A DNA stretch of 64,000 bases from Kineococcus rhizosphaerae (GTDB taxonomy: Bacteria > Actinomycetota > Actinomycetes > Actinomycetales > Kineococcaceae): assembly GCF_003002055.1 (NCBI RefSeq), contig NZ_PVZF01000002.1, positions 1 to 64,000 of the forward strand, written 5' to 3'. The notes beneath the pieces are model-generated. The model did not search any database and was not told where the DNA came from. It saw only the letters and a program-made list of their open reading frames with translations. Positions 32,702 to 41,704 of this stretch are shown piece after piece. The position numbers were made by a program, and so were the translations under genes. How positions within the stretch are numbered: the stretch's first letter is position 1; each line of letters starts with the position of its first letter.

Positions 32702-33556
32702 TCAGCTCCGGGGGACGCGGACCATGCCCTCCTGCGCCACGGTCGCGACGAGCCGGCGGTCCCGGTCGTACATCCGGCCCGTCGCCAGCCCCCGCGCCCC
32801 CGAGGCGTTCGGGCTCTCGGTGACGTACAGGACCCAGTCGTCGGCGCGGGCCGGGCGGTGCCACCACATCGCGTGGTCCAGGCTCGCCACGCTCATCCCC
32901 GGCGTCGCCCACGCCAGCCCGCCGCGGCGCAGGACCGGTTCGAGGATGCTCAGGTCACTGGCGTAGGCCAGCGCCGCGCGGTGCAGCAGGTCCGGTCCCG
33001 GCAGCGCACCCTCCAGGCGCACCCAGACCGACTGCCGCGCAGGGCGTCCAGGGTCGGGGTCGGTGTACACGGTCGGCTCGACGTGGCGCACCTCGACGTG
33101 CCGGCCCCGGCCCATCTGACGGGCCATCGGGTGCTCGGAGGCGTCCAGCACCTCCAGGTCGCTGCGCAGCTCCTCGGGGTCGGGGACGTCGGGGGCCGGT
33201 TCGGCGTGGTCCAGGCCGTCGGCGGGGGTCTGGAAGGAGACGATGCCGGACAGGATGGGCACGCCGTTCTGGGTGGCCTGCACGCGGCGGGCCGAGAACG
33301 AGCGGCCGTCGCGCAACCGCTCGACGGCGAACGCGACGGGCACCTGCGGGTCGCCCGGGCGCAGGAAGTAGGCGTGCAGGGAGTGCAGGGCGCGGTCCTC
33401 GGCGACGGTGCGCCCGGCGGCGACCGCGACCTGCCCCAGCACCTGGCCCCCGAACAGCCGGGCCCGCCAGTGGGGCAGGTTCGGCCCGGTGAACACGTCG
33501 AGCGCGTCGGCGGCCGGTTGCACGTCCAGGACGTCGAGCAGGGGCGAGACCATCAC
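32702..33556 (-). CDS. tesB: acyl-CoA thioesterase II
   Basis: A 284-residue double-hotdog thioesterase that hydrolyses medium- to long-chain acyl-CoA. Family landmarks: LFGGQVLGQVAVAAGRTV, SLHAYFLRPGDPQVPVAFAVE split by the core helix, SFSARRVQATQNGVPI, and in the second hotdog MSVASLDHAMWWHRPARAD with the catalytic Asp. GTG at 33556 is 6 bases after TACGGT (33563-33568); an ATG one codon later is equivalent. Divergent from the MDR oxidoreductase, with only 65 bases between. Confidence 0.93.
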   Translation of the reverse strand: MMVSPLLDVLDVQPAADALDVFTGPNLPHWRARLFGGQVLGQVAVAAGRTVAEDRALHSLHAYFLRPGDPQVPVAFAVERLRDGRSFSARRVQATQNGVPILSGIVSFQTPADGLDHAEPAPDVPDPEELRSDLEVLDASEHPMARQMGRGRHVEVRHVEPTVYTDPDPGRPARQSVWVRLEGALPGPDLLHRAALAYASDLSILEPVLRRGGLAWATPGMSVASLDHAMWWHRPARADDWVLYVTESPNASGARGLATGRMYDRDRRLVATVAQEGMVRVPRS

Positions 33557-33562
33557 GTCCGC

Positions 33563-33615
33563 ACCGTACCGAGCGAGGGACGCGCCGAGCGCTGGCCCCG
33601 GGGCGCCGGTAGCGT
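33563..33615. promoter_or_regulatory. divergent leaderless promoters tesB / MDR oxidoreductase
   Basis: Minus-strand TACGGT (33563-33568) and plus-strand TAGCGT (33610-33615) each lie exactly 6 bases from their GTG start codons. The two promoters share 41 bp, so one bound protein could affect both. Confidence 0.6.
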
Positions 33616-33621
33616 CGGCGC

Positions 33622-34587
33622 GTGCTCGCCGCCCGCGCCGTCCGCGCCCGTCCCGACGACCCGCTGTCCGCGCTGGAGGTCGCCGACGCCCCGGCCGCCG
33701 AGCCGCCGCCGGGGTGGGTGCGGGTCACGGTGGGCGCCGCGGCCCTGAACCGCCACGACCTGTGGAGCCTGCGCGGGGTGGGGCTGCCCGCCGAGCGGCT
33801 GCCGATGGTCCTCGGCTGCGACGCCGCGGGGACGACCGACGACGGCACCGAGGTCGTGGTCCACGCGGTCGTCTCCGACGAGGACTTCCGCGGTGACGAG
33901 ACGCTGGACCCGCGCCGGACCCTGCTGTCCGAGCTGCACCCCGGCACCCTGGCCGAGCACGTGTGGGTCCCGCGCCGCAACCTCCTGCCCCGCCCCGCCG
34001 GGTGGAGCGTGGAGCGGGCGGCCTCGCTGGGCACGGCGTGGCTGACGGCGTACCGGATGCTGTTCACGCAGGCGCGCGCCGTGCCCGGGCAGACGGTGCT
34101 CGTGCAGGGCGCGGCCGGGGGCGTGGCGAACGCGCTGATCGCGCTGGGGTCGGCGGCGGGTCTGCGGGTCTGGGTCACCGGACGGTCGCCGGAGCGCCTG
34201 GAGAAGGCCCGGGCGTGGGGCGCGACGGCGACGTTCGCGACCGGTGAGCGGTTGCCCGCCCGCGTCGACGCCGTGTTCGAGACGGTCGGCAAGGCGACGT
34301 GGAAGCACTCGGTGCAGGCGCTGAAACCGGGCGGGTGCGTCGTCGTGTCGGGGGCGACCACGGGGGGCGACGCGCCGGCCATGCTGGAGAACGTGTTCTT
34401 CAAGCAGTTGCGCGTGCTGGGCTCGACGATGGGCACGCGCGAGGAGTTCGAGCGGCTGCTGCAGTTCTGCGAGACGGCCGACCTCGCCCCCGAGGTCGAC
34501 TCGGTGCACGCCCTCGCCGACGCGCGGGACGCGTTCGCCCGGCTGGAGTCCGGCGAGGCCGTGGGCAAGGTGCTGGTCCGCCCCTGA
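33622..34587 (+). CDS. zinc-independent MDR alcohol dehydrogenase/quinone oxidoreductase
   Basis: A 321-residue medium-chain dehydrogenase. GroES-like N-terminus (VRVTVGAAALNRHDLWSLRGV, MVLGCDAAG) and Rossmann domain with VLVQGAAGGVANALIALGSAAG. The Cys cluster of structural zinc is absent and the catalytic Cys position lacks its usual GHE partner, so it belongs with the quinone oxidoreductase/YhdH-like group. Typical close: AFARLESGEAVGKVLVRP. Electron acceptor unknown. Leaderless GTG start; converges on pckG across two hairpins. Confidence 0.87.
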   Translation: MLAARAVRARPDDPLSALEVADAPAAEPPPGWVRVTVGAAALNRHDLWSLRGVGLPAERLPMVLGCDAAGTTDDGTEVVVHAVVSDEDFRGDETLDPRRTLLSELHPGTLAEHVWVPRRNLLPRPAGWSVERAASLGTAWLTAYRMLFTQARAVPGQTVLVQGAAGGVANALIALGSAAGLRVWVTGRSPERLEKARAWGATATFATGERLPARVDAVFETVGKATWKHSVQALKPGGCVVVSGATTGGDAPAMLENVFFKQLRVLGSTMGTREEFERLLQFCETADLAPEVDSVHALADARDAFARLESGEAVGKVLVRP

Positions 34588-34606
34588 CCGGCTCCCGAGG
34601 GGCTCT

Positions 34607-34636
34607 CGCCCGTCTCGCGAGCCGTGGAGACGGGCG
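34607..34636. terminator. terminator hairpin 1 between MDR gene and pckG
   Basis: CGCCCGTCTC (34607-34616) pairs perfectly with GAGACGGGCG (34627-34636), 10-base loop, 20 bases after the MDR stop. Confidence 0.7.
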
Positions 34637-34662
34637 CCGGGCCCCCGGGAACCGGGGCGGTG

Positions 34663-34718
34663 CACCGCCGCCACGTCCTCCCGGCGAGCCCGGTGCCCGG
34701 AGGGACGTGACGGCGGTG
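34663..34718. terminator. terminator hairpin 2, pckG side
   Basis: Arms 34663-34678 and 34703-34718 pair over 15 of 16 bases. It is 16 bases past the pckG stop on the minus strand. Confidence 0.65.
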
Positions 34719-34733
34719 GTCGGTGGGGACGGG

Positions 34734-36632
34734 TCAGTCGACCCGCCAGTCGAGCCAGCGCTGCGCGGTCCAGCGCTGCTCGCGCAGCCCGGCGCGGACG
34801 CGCTCGACGTCGCGGCCGATCTGCGCGGGCAGCTTGTCGCCGAACCGCGCGAAGTACGTCTCGAGCCGGTCCAGCTCGGCCGACCACGCGGCGGGGTCGA
34901 CGCGGAACAGTTCCTCGAGGTCGGCGGCGGGCACGTCGAGACCGTCGAGGGTGAGCCCGTCGGCGGTCGGGACGAGGCCCAGGGGGGTCTCGTGGGCCCC
35001 GGCGGTGCCCTCGACGCGGCGGCAGATCCACTCCAGCACCCGGGAGTTCTCCCCGAACCCCGGCCACAGGAACCGGCCGTCGTCCCCGCGACGGAACCAG
35101 TTCACCCCGAACACGAGGGGCAGTTCCTCCAGGCGGTCCTGCATCGAGAGCCAGTGCCCGAAGTAGTCGGCCATGTCGTAGCCCGCGAACGGAAGCATCG
35201 CGAAGGGGTCGTGCCGCAGTTCCCCGACGGTGCCCTCGGCCGCCGCGGTCTGCTCGCTGGAGATCGAGGCGCCGAGGAACACCCCCGCCGACCAGTCGGC
35301 CGCCTGCGTCACGAGCGGGACGTTCGAGCGGCGGCGGCCGCCGAACAGGATCGCGTCGACCGGCACCCCGGCGGGGTCGTCGATGTCGTCGGCGATGCTC
35401 GGGCACTGCGAGGCGGCCACCGTGAACCGGGCGTTGGGGTGGGCCGCGGGCCGGCCGCTGTCCGGGGTCCAGTCCCGGCCCTGCCAGTCGATCAGGTGCT
35501 GCGGGGCCTGCTCGGTCATCCCCTCCCACCACACGTCACCGTCGTCGGTCAGGGCGACGTTGGTGAAGATGACGTTCTCGGACAGCATCTCCATGGCCGT
35601 CGGGTTCGTGGCCCACCCCGTCCCCGGCGCGACGCCGAAGAACCCCGCCTCGGGGTTGATGGCCCGCAGCCGGCCCTCGGGGTCCGGGCGCATCCACGCG
35701 ATGTCGTCGCCGATCGTCTCGACCTGCCAGCCGGGGATCGTGGGCCGCAGCATCGCCAGGTTCGTCTTGCCGCACGCCGAGGGGAACGCCGCGGCCAGGT
35801 GGAACACCCGCTGCTCGGGGGAGGTGACCTTCAGCAGCAGCATGTGCTCGGCCAGCCACCCCTCCTGGCGGCCCATCGCCGAGGCGATCCGCAGCGCGAA
35901 GCACTTCTTGCCCAGCAACGCGTTGCCGCCGTACCCGGACCCGAAGGACCAGATCTCGCGGGACTCGGGGAAGTGGGCGATGTACTTCAGGTCGTTGCAC
36001 GGCCACGGCACGTCGGGGCGCACCCGCCCGATCGCGTCGACCAGCGGGAACCCCACCGAGTGCACCGCCGGGACCCACGGCGCCCCGGCCTCGATCGCGG
36101 CCAGCGCCTGCGCCCCCATCCGCGTCATGACGCCCATGGACACCACGGCGTACGGGGAGTCGGTGACCTGGACCCCCAGCTGGGAGATCGGCCCGCCGAC
36201 CGGGCCCATCGAGAACGGCACCACGTACATCGTCCGCCCGCGCATGGACCCGGCGAACACCCCGTGCAGCTCCTCGCGCAGGGCGCCCGGTTCGCGCCAG
36301 TTGTTCGTCGGGCCCGCGTCCTCGCGGCGGTGCGAGGCGATGAACGTGCGCGACTCCACCCGCGCCACGTCGGTGGGCGCCGAGCGGGCCAGGAACGAGT
36401 TCGGCCGCAGGACGGGGTCCAGCCGGATCAGCGTCCCGGTCGCCACCATCAGGTCGGTCAGCCGCTCGAACTCCGCCGGCGACCCGTCGCACCAGACCAC
36501 CTCGTCGGGCTGGGTCAGCTCCGCGGTGCCCCGGACCCAGGCCAGCAGCGCGGCGTCCGTCGTCGGGGCGGCGGTCAGGCTCAGGGTGTCCGTGGCGGGA
36601 CCGGTGACGTCCCGGGTCAGTTCGATGGTCAC
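34734..36632 (-). CDS. pckG: phosphoenolpyruvate carboxykinase (GTP)
   Basis: A 632-residue GTP-dependent PEPCK that converts oxaloacetate to PEP in gluconeogenesis. The P-loop [14 protein letters not shown] contains the reactive hyper-conserved Cys; kinase-2 motif GDDIAWM, metal and substrate loops ([40 protein letters not shown] in pieces, [20 protein letters not shown]) are all present. Full length. GTG start with AGGAGG 8 bases upstream. The gene diverges from ramB, and TTCACC/GGTGAA repeats fill the space, so RamB-type carbon control is likely. Confidence 0.97.
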   Translation of the reverse strand: MTIELTRDVTGPATDTLSLTAAPTTDAALLAWVRGTAELTQPDEVVWCDGSPAEFERLTDLMVATGTLIRLDPVLRPNSFLARSAPTDVARVESRTFIASHRREDAGPTNNWREPGALREELHGVFAGSMRGRTMYVVPFSMGPVGGPISQLGVQVTDSPYAVVSMGVMTRMGAQALAAIEAGAPWVPAVHSVGFPLVDAIGRVRPDVPWPCNDLKYIAHFPESREIWSFGSGYGGNALLGKKCFALRIASAMGRQEGWLAEHMLLLKVTSPEQRVFHLAAAFPSACGKTNLAMLRPTIPGWQVETIGDDIAWMRPDPEGRLRAINPEAGFFGVAPGTGWATNPTAMEMLSENVIFTNVALTDDGDVWWEGMTEQAPQHLIDWQGRDWTPDSGRPAAHPNARFTVAASQCPSIADDIDDPAGVPVDAILFGGRRRSNVPLVTQAADWSAGVFLGASISSEQTAAAEGTVGELRHDPFAMLPFAGYDMADYFGHWLSMQDRLEELPLVFGVNWFRRGDDGRFLWPGFGENSRVLEWICRRVEGTAGAHETPLGLVPTADGLTLDGLDVPAADLEELFRVDPAAWSAELDRLETYFARFGDKLPAQIGRDVERVRAGLREQRWTAQRWLDWRVD

Positions 36633-36666
36633 GTCGCGTGCCTCCTCTGGAGCGGCGTTCGGCTGG

Positions 36667-36747
36667 TTTCACCACCTTGTGCCCGCCCCAGCCCCTCCGC
36701 AACGACTCAGGAGGGTGAAGATCGGACGTTCTTCACGTACGGTGAAG
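36667..36747. promoter_or_regulatory. RamB-type operator cluster between pckG and ramB
   Basis: Four related heptamers lie in the 118-base divergent gap: TTTCACC (36667-36673), GGTGAAG (36714-36720), CTTCACG (36731-36737) and GGTGAAG (36741-36747). The last two form CTTCAC-N5-GTGAAG and enclose the ramB -10 box TACGGT (36738-36743), 7 bases before the ATG. Autoregulation plus control of pckG is the simplest reading. Confidence 0.65.
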
Positions 36748-36750
36748 CGC

Positions 36751-38262
36751 ATGGCTCCGCTGCGCGTCGCTGCGCTCGAACCGCTGACCGACCCCGCCTC
36801 GGCCCCGCCCGCCCCCGAGACCGGCCTGGACGCGCTCATGGTGGGCCGGCGCATCCGCCACCACCGGCAGGCGAAGGGGTGGACGCTGGCCCGGCTGGGG
36901 GAGGAGGTCGGCGCGGCGCAGAGCCAGCTGTCCCAGGTCGAGAACGGCAAGCGCGAACCCCGCCTGTCGCTGATCACCGCCGTCGCCCGGGCGCTGGGCG
37001 TCCCCCCGTCCGACCTGCTCGACCCGGCCCCGCCGCCGAGCCGGCGCGCCGCCCTCGAGATCGAGCTCGACCACGCGCAGCGTTCCCCGCTGGCCCGCAC
37101 GCTCGGGCTGACCGAGGTGCGCTCGAGCCGGAAACTGCCCACCGACGCCCTCGAGGCCCTCGTCGGGCTGCACCGCGAACTCGCCCGCCGGCACGACGCG
37201 TCGAACGCGACGCCGGAGGAGGCGCGCCGGGCCAACACCGAGATCCGCCACCTCATGCGCGCCTCGGACAACCACCTGCCCGAGATCGAGGAACTAGCCG
37301 AGGACCTCGTCCGCTCGGCCGGGTACACCGTGGGGGCCCTGACCCACCGGCAGGTCGCGCGGATGGCCGCCGACCTGGGGTTCAACATCATCCACGTCGA
37401 CGACCTGCCGCACTCCGCGCGCACCGTCACCGACCTCGCCAACGGCCGGATCTACCTGCCGCCGGCCTCCATCCCCGGCGGTCACGGCCTGCGGTCGCTG
37501 GCGCTGCAGGCCATCGCGCACCGGGTCCTGGAGCACGAGCGTCCCGCGAGCTACACGCAGTTCCTGCGCCAGCGCCTGGAGATCAACTACTTCGCCGCGT
37601 GCTGCCTGCTGCCGCGCAGCGCCGCCGTGGAGTTCCTGTCCGCGGCCAAGGCCGACAAGGACCTCGCGGTGGAGGACTTCCGCGACGCGTTCGGCGTGAC
37701 CCACGAGGCCGCCGCGCACCGCCTGACGAACCTGCTGACCTCGCACCTGGGCATCCCCGTGCACTTCCTGCGCGTCGGCGACGACGGGGCGCTGTACCGC
37801 GGGTACGAGAACGACGGCGTCCCGTTCCCCGAGGACTCCTCCGGCGCCATCGAGGGCCAGCCGGTGTGCCGGAAGTGGACCGCGCGCACGGTGTTCGACG
37901 TGCGCAACCGCACCACCGAGAACTACCAGTACACCGACACCCCGGCCGGGACGTTCTGGTGCTCCTCGCAGACGGGCACCAGCGACGACGGGGGTTTCTC
38001 CATCACCGTCGGCGTGCCCTACGCGCACGCGAAGTGGTTCCGCGGCAGGGACACCCGTGTCCGCACCGTCAGCACGTGCCCGGAGGCGGCGTGCTGCCGG
38101 CGGCCGCCGGTGGAGATGGTGGAGCGCTGGGCGGACGCGGCCTGGCCGAGCGCGCGCCTGCACGCCCAGACCCTCGCCCCGCTGCCGTCGGGACGCTTCC
38201 CCGGCGTGGACGACCTGGAGGTCTACTCGTTCCTGTCCTCGCACGCCCCGCGGGACGTCTGA
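36751..38262 (+). CDS. ramB: RamB-like transcriptional regulator of acetate/propionate metabolism
   Basis: A 503-residue regulator. After about 30 residues, an HTH_3 domain (IRHHRQAKGWTLARLGEEVG, SQLSQVENGKREP) is followed by an ImmA/IrrE-like domain in which the zinc-protease HExxH is degraded (IAHRVLEHE), and a C-terminal short-chain fatty acyl regulator domain (DUF2083) with Cys-rich segment VSTCPEAACCRRPP. RamB in corynebacteria and mycobacteria controls glyoxylate-cycle, acetate and PEPCK genes; its pairing here with pckG agrees. ATG start 7 bases after TACGGT inside the operator: leaderless and autoregulated. Confidence 0.88.
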   Translation: MAPLRVAALEPLTDPASAPPAPETGLDALMVGRRIRHHRQAKGWTLARLGEEVGAAQSQLSQVENGKREPRLSLITAVARALGVPPSDLLDPAPPPSRRAALEIELDHAQRSPLARTLGLTEVRSSRKLPTDALEALVGLHRELARRHDASNATPEEARRANTEIRHLMRASDNHLPEIEELAEDLVRSAGYTVGALTHRQVARMAADLGFNIIHVDDLPHSARTVTDLANGRIYLPPASIPGGHGLRSLALQAIAHRVLEHERPASYTQFLRQRLEINYFAACCLLPRSAAVEFLSAAKADKDLAVEDFRDAFGVTHEAAAHRLTNLLTSHLGIPVHFLRVGDDGALYRGYENDGVPFPEDSSGAIEGQPVCRKWTARTVFDVRNRTTENYQYTDTPAGTFWCSSQTGTSDDGGFSITVGVPYAHAKWFRGRDTRVRTVSTCPEAACCRRPPVEMVERWADAAWPSARLHAQTLAPLPSGRFPGVDDLEVYSFLSSHAPRDV

Positions 38263-38340
38263 GCGGCCGGACAGGGTGGTCCGGGCAGGGTGAGGGGGCG
38301 CCGTTGCGGGCCCCGCACCCGCGTGCGAGGGTGACGCCGA

Positions 38341-38356
38341 AGCCAGCGCGCTGGCT
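38341..38356. promoter_or_regulatory. 16-bp palindrome upstream of egtA
   Basis: AGCCAGCGCGCTGGCT is a perfect palindrome 59 bases before the egtA start. Fourteen bases, GCGCGCTGGCTCCA (38346-38359), are identical to 31419-31432 in the element after ettA. It may be an operator or a copy of a small dispersed repeat. Confidence 0.4.
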
Positions 38357-38414
38357 CCACGCCGACCCGCGGTCCCCCCAGGACCGGTCCGGACCAGGAA
38401 GGGGCCCGCACGCC

Positions 38415-39680
38415 GTGTCGACCACCGTGCCCACCGCTGTTCCCGCCGTCGAGACCACCGACGGACCCGTGACGCTCGACGCCGTCCGCGAGCACGTCGC
38501 CGCCCGGGCGCTGACCCCCTCGGGCACCGGTACGGTCGGCCTGGAGCTCGAACGCCACGTGGCCGACGTGCGCGCACCGGGCCGCCGCGTGCCGTGGGAC
38601 CGGCTGACGTCCGTGCTCGCCGGGTTCAGCCCACCGGCCGGCTCCCGGATCACCCTCGAACCCGGCGGCCAGGTGGAGCTGTCCACCCCGCCGGGCGACC
38701 TCGCGGGCGCCGTCGCCGGGCTCGAGCGCGACGCGGCCGCCGTCGCCGACGTGCTGGCCGCCGACGGGCTCGTCCTGAACTCCACGGGCCTGGACCCGCT
38801 GCGCCCGCCGCAGCGGGTGAACCCCGCCTCGCGGTACCGGGCGATGGCCGGCCACTTCGACGCCGCCGGCCACCACGACGACGGCGCGACCATGATGTGC
38901 TCCACCGCCTCCCTGCAGGTCAACCTCGACGCCGGGCCGGCCACCGGCTGGGCCGACCGGCTCGCCCACGTGCACCGGCTGACGCCCGTCCTCGTCGCGC
39001 TGGCCGCCAGCTCACCCGTGCGCCGCGGCACCGCGACGGGCGCGGTCTGCGGCCGGCAGGGGGTGTGGGGCCGTCTGGAACCGGGGCGGTGCCGGATGCC
39101 CGGCGGGGGCGCGGACCCGGTGGGGGACTGGACGGGGTTCGCGCTGGCCGCGCCCGTCATGTTCGTCCGCTCCCGGCGCACGGGGGAGTGCGAACCGGTG
39201 CGCGCAGGCGTGGCGCTGGCCGACTGGGCCGCCGGGCGGGTGCTGCTGGACGACCGGGCGCCGACCGCGGCCGACGTCGACGCGCACCTGAGCACCCTGT
39301 GGCCCCCGGTGCGGTTGCGGGGCTTCCTGGAGCTGCGCTTCCTCGACGCGGTCCCGGCGCCGCTGCGCCCGGGCCTGGCCGCGGTCGTCGCCACCGTCGT
39401 CGACGACCCGGTCGCCGCCGACGCCGCCGCCGAGGCGGCCGCACCGGTGGCGCACCGGCAGGCCGAGGCCGTGCGCGACGGGCTGGGCGACGACGGCCTG
39501 CGCCGGGCGGCGCTGGCCGTCCTGACCGCGGCCGCCGCCCGGCTCACGCCCGCCCTCGCGGCGTCGGTGCACCCCTGGATCGACCTCGTCGAGCGCGGCC
39601 GCGGGCCGGCCGACCTGGTGCTGGAACGGTTCCACGCGGGCGGCCCGGCCGCCTGCCTGATCGCGGAGGACGCCCGGTGA
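38415..39680 (+). CDS. egtA: glutamate-cysteine ligase EgtA
   Basis: A 421-residue ligase making gamma-glutamylcysteine for ergothioneine synthesis. GCS2-type fold recognised by GTVGLELERHVADV, ITLEPGGQVELSTPPG, the AGHFDAAGHHDDGATMMCST block and LQVNLDAGPATGW, followed by LRGFLELRFLDAVP. GTG start with AGGAAGGGG about 9 bases upstream. It overlaps egtB by 4 bases. The first gene of egtABC; no egtD or egtE in the window. Confidence 0.92.
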   Translation: MSTTVPTAVPAVETTDGPVTLDAVREHVAARALTPSGTGTVGLELERHVADVRAPGRRVPWDRLTSVLAGFSPPAGSRITLEPGGQVELSTPPGDLAGAVAGLERDAAAVADVLAADGLVLNSTGLDPLRPPQRVNPASRYRAMAGHFDAAGHHDDGATMMCSTASLQVNLDAGPATGWADRLAHVHRLTPVLVALAASSPVRRGTATGAVCGRQGVWGRLEPGRCRMPGGGADPVGDWTGFALAAPVMFVRSRRTGECEPVRAGVALADWAAGRVLLDDRAPTAADVDAHLSTLWPPVRLRGFLELRFLDAVPAPLRPGLAAVVATVVDDPVAADAAAEAAAPVAHRQAEAVRDGLGDDGLRRAALAVLTAAAARLTPALAASVHPWIDLVERGRGPADLVLERFHAGGPAACLIAEDAR

Positions 39681-40972
39681 CCACCCTGGAGGACGCCGTC
39701 GCGGCGCTGGAAGGAGCCCGGCGGACCACGACCCGGCTCACCGAGGCCGCCGACGCGGAGCTGACCGCCCAGCACTCCCCGCTCATGAGCCCGCTGGTGT
39801 GGGACCTCGCGCACGTGGGGCAGCAGGAGGAGCTGTGGCTGCTGCAGCACGGCCCGGGCCGGGCCCCGGATCGCACCCCGGTCTTCCACCCCACCATCGC
39901 CTGCCTGTACGACGCCGCCGAGCACCCGCGGGCCGCGCGCACGCAGCTGCCCCTGCTGGACCCGCGCGCCTCCCGGCGCGCGATCGCCGACGTCCGCCGG
40001 CAGGTCCTGGACCGGCTGGCCGGGCCCGGGGGCGGCGCTCCCGGGGCGGTGTTCGCGGCGGCGATGGTGGCCCAGCACGAGCACCAGCACGACGAGACGA
40101 TGTTCGCCACGCACGACCTGCGCGCGGGCGACCCGCTGCTGGCCGCCGAGCCCACCCCGCCGGGGCGGCTGGTCCCGGCCGAGCCGGTGCTCGTGCCGGC
40201 CGGTGAGTTCCTGCTGGGCGTCGACCCCGCCGAGGAACCCTGGGCGCTGGACAACGAGCACCCGCAGCACCGCGTCCACGTCCCGGCGTTCCGCATCGGC
40301 CGGGTGCCGGTGACCAACGGGGAGTGGGCGCAGTTCGTCGCCGACGGCGGCTACGACGACCCCCGCCACTGGAGCGCCGAGGGCTGGGCGCACCGCACGG
40401 CCGAGGACGTGCGGGTGCCGCTGGGCTGGAGCGCGGACGGGGCCGGGGGGTGGACGCGGCGCAGCTTCGGCGTCGAGGCCGCCGTGGACCCCGCCGAACC
40501 CGTGCAGCACGTGGACTTCCACGAAGCCGCCGCGTACGCCCGCTGGGCCGGGGCCCGGCTGCCGACCGAGGTGGAGTGGGAGAAGGCCGCGGCCTGGGAC
40601 CCCGTGCTGGGCCGGCGGCGGCGCTGGCCGTGGGGGTCGGACGCCCCGACGGCGCGGCACGCCAACCTCGGTGGCCGGGCGCTGGGCCCCGCGCAGGTCG
40701 GGGCGTACCCGGCGGGGGCCAGCGCCTACGGCGTGGAGCAGCTGATGGGCGACGTGTGGGAGTGGACGTCCTCGGAGTTCGCGCCGTGGCCGGGGTTCTC
40801 CCCGATGCTCTACGACACGTACTCCGCGCCCTGGTTCGGCGGCGGCTACCGGGTGCTGCGCGGCGGGTCGTGGGCCAGCGACGCCGTCGCCGTGCGCCCC
40901 TCGTTCCGCAACTGGGACTGGCCGGTGCGGCGGCAGATCTTCACCGGGCTGCGCCTGGCCTGGGACGTCTGA
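39677..40972 (+). CDS. egtB: ergothioneine sulfoxide synthase EgtB
   Basis: A 431-residue non-haem iron enzyme that joins gamma-glutamylcysteine (or cysteine) to hercynine with O2. The N-terminal DinB_2 domain supplies iron ligands His46 (WDLAHVGQQEE), His134 and His138 (QHEHQHDETM). The C-terminal FGE-sulfatase fold has VPAGEFLLGVD, ARLPTEVEWEKAAAWD, MGDVWEWTSSEF and GYRVLRGGSWAS. It needs hercynine from an EgtD encoded elsewhere. GTG overlaps the egtA stop; egtC starts 12 bases after. Confidence 0.95.
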   Translation: MTTLEDAVAALEGARRTTTRLTEAADAELTAQHSPLMSPLVWDLAHVGQQEELWLLQHGPGRAPDRTPVFHPTIACLYDAAEHPRAARTQLPLLDPRASRRAIADVRRQVLDRLAGPGGGAPGAVFAAAMVAQHEHQHDETMFATHDLRAGDPLLAAEPTPPGRLVPAEPVLVPAGEFLLGVDPAEEPWALDNEHPQHRVHVPAFRIGRVPVTNGEWAQFVADGGYDDPRHWSAEGWAHRTAEDVRVPLGWSADGAGGWTRRSFGVEAAVDPAEPVQHVDFHEAAAYARWAGARLPTEVEWEKAAAWDPVLGRRRRWPWGSDAPTARHANLGGRALGPAQVGAYPAGASAYGVEQLMGDVWEWTSSEFAPWPGFSPMLYDTYSAPWFGGGYRVLRGGSWASDAVAVRPSFRNWDWPVRRQIFTGLRLAWDV

Positions 40973-40984
40973 GGGGGTTCGCGG

Positions 40985-41677
40985 GTGTGTCGTCACACGG
41001 CCTGGCTGGGGCAGCCCCGGACGCTGGCCGGGTTGCTGCTGGAGCAGCCGTCGGGGTTGCTGCAGCAGAGCTGGGCCCCGCGCCGGCAGGCGCACGGGAC
41101 GGTGAACGCCGACGGCTGGGGCACGGCCTGGTGGAGCGCGGCGCGGGCCGAACCCGCCCGCTGGCGCAGCCCGGGCCCGGTGTGGTCCGACGCGTCGCTG
41201 GCCTCGGTCGCCCCGCACGTCAGCGCCGGGTGCGTCCTGGCCGCGGTGCGCGACGCCACGACCGGGATGCCGGCCGACGAGACGGCCTGCGCGCCCTTCG
41301 TGCGGGGCCGCTGGGCGTTGTCCCACAACGGGGTCGTCGACCGCGCGGTGCTGCCCGCCCGGGCGTGGCCGGCGGCGGAGTCGGTGTGCGACTCCGCCGT
41401 CCTGGCCGCGTGGCTGCTGGCCGCGCCCGAGGAGATCGGCCCGCGCGTGCGGGACGTGGCCGCCGCCGATCCGGGGGCGCGCCTGAACGTGCTGGCCGCG
41501 GACGGTTCCCGCCTGGTCGCGACCGCCTGGGGCGACACCCTCAGCGTCCTGCGGACCGCCGAGGGGGTCGTCGTCGCCAGCGAACCGCACGACGACGACC
41601 CGCGCTGGGAGGACGTCCCCGACCGCTCCCTCGTCGAGGTCGACGCGGCCGGGGTGCGGGTCAGCCCGCTGGGCTGA
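40985..41677 (+). CDS. egtC: gamma-glutamyl hercynylcysteine sulfoxide amidase EgtC
   Basis: A 230-residue class II (Ntn) glutamine amidotransferase-like hydrolase that removes the gamma-glutamyl group during ergothioneine synthesis. Cys2 becomes the N-terminal nucleophile after Met removal (MCRHTAWLG); NADGWGTAWW, RDATTGMP, PFVRGRWALSHNGVV are family markers. GTG start, no strong ribosome-binding site, 12 bases after egtB. A stem-loop covers its stop codon. Confidence 0.93.
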   Translation: MCRHTAWLGQPRTLAGLLLEQPSGLLQQSWAPRRQAHGTVNADGWGTAWWSAARAEPARWRSPGPVWSDASLASVAPHVSAGCVLAAVRDATTGMPADETACAPFVRGRWALSHNGVVDRAVLPARAWPAAESVCDSAVLAAWLLAAPEEIGPRVRDVAAADPGARLNVLAADGSRLVATAWGDTLSVLRTAEGVVVASEPHDDDPRWEDVPDRSLVEVDAAGVRVSPLG

Positions 41678-41678
41678 C
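41660..41678. terminator. hairpin at the egtC stop
   Basis: GTCAGCCC GCT GGGCTGAC, a perfect 8-bp stem containing the TGA; a second CCGCCG/CGGCGG hairpin (41679-41698) follows at once, before the convergent nitroreductase stop. Confidence 0.65.
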
Positions 41679-41704
41679 CCGCCGGACCGGTGCGGCGGAC
41701 CGGG

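Noticed and set aside
34299-38414. Very long plus-strand open frame leading into egtA
   Set aside because: Before 38415 it lies within or antisense to the MDR gene and pckG and overlaps ramB; its translation is Arg/Gly/Pro-rich low complexity with no family features. Only the egtA part is real.
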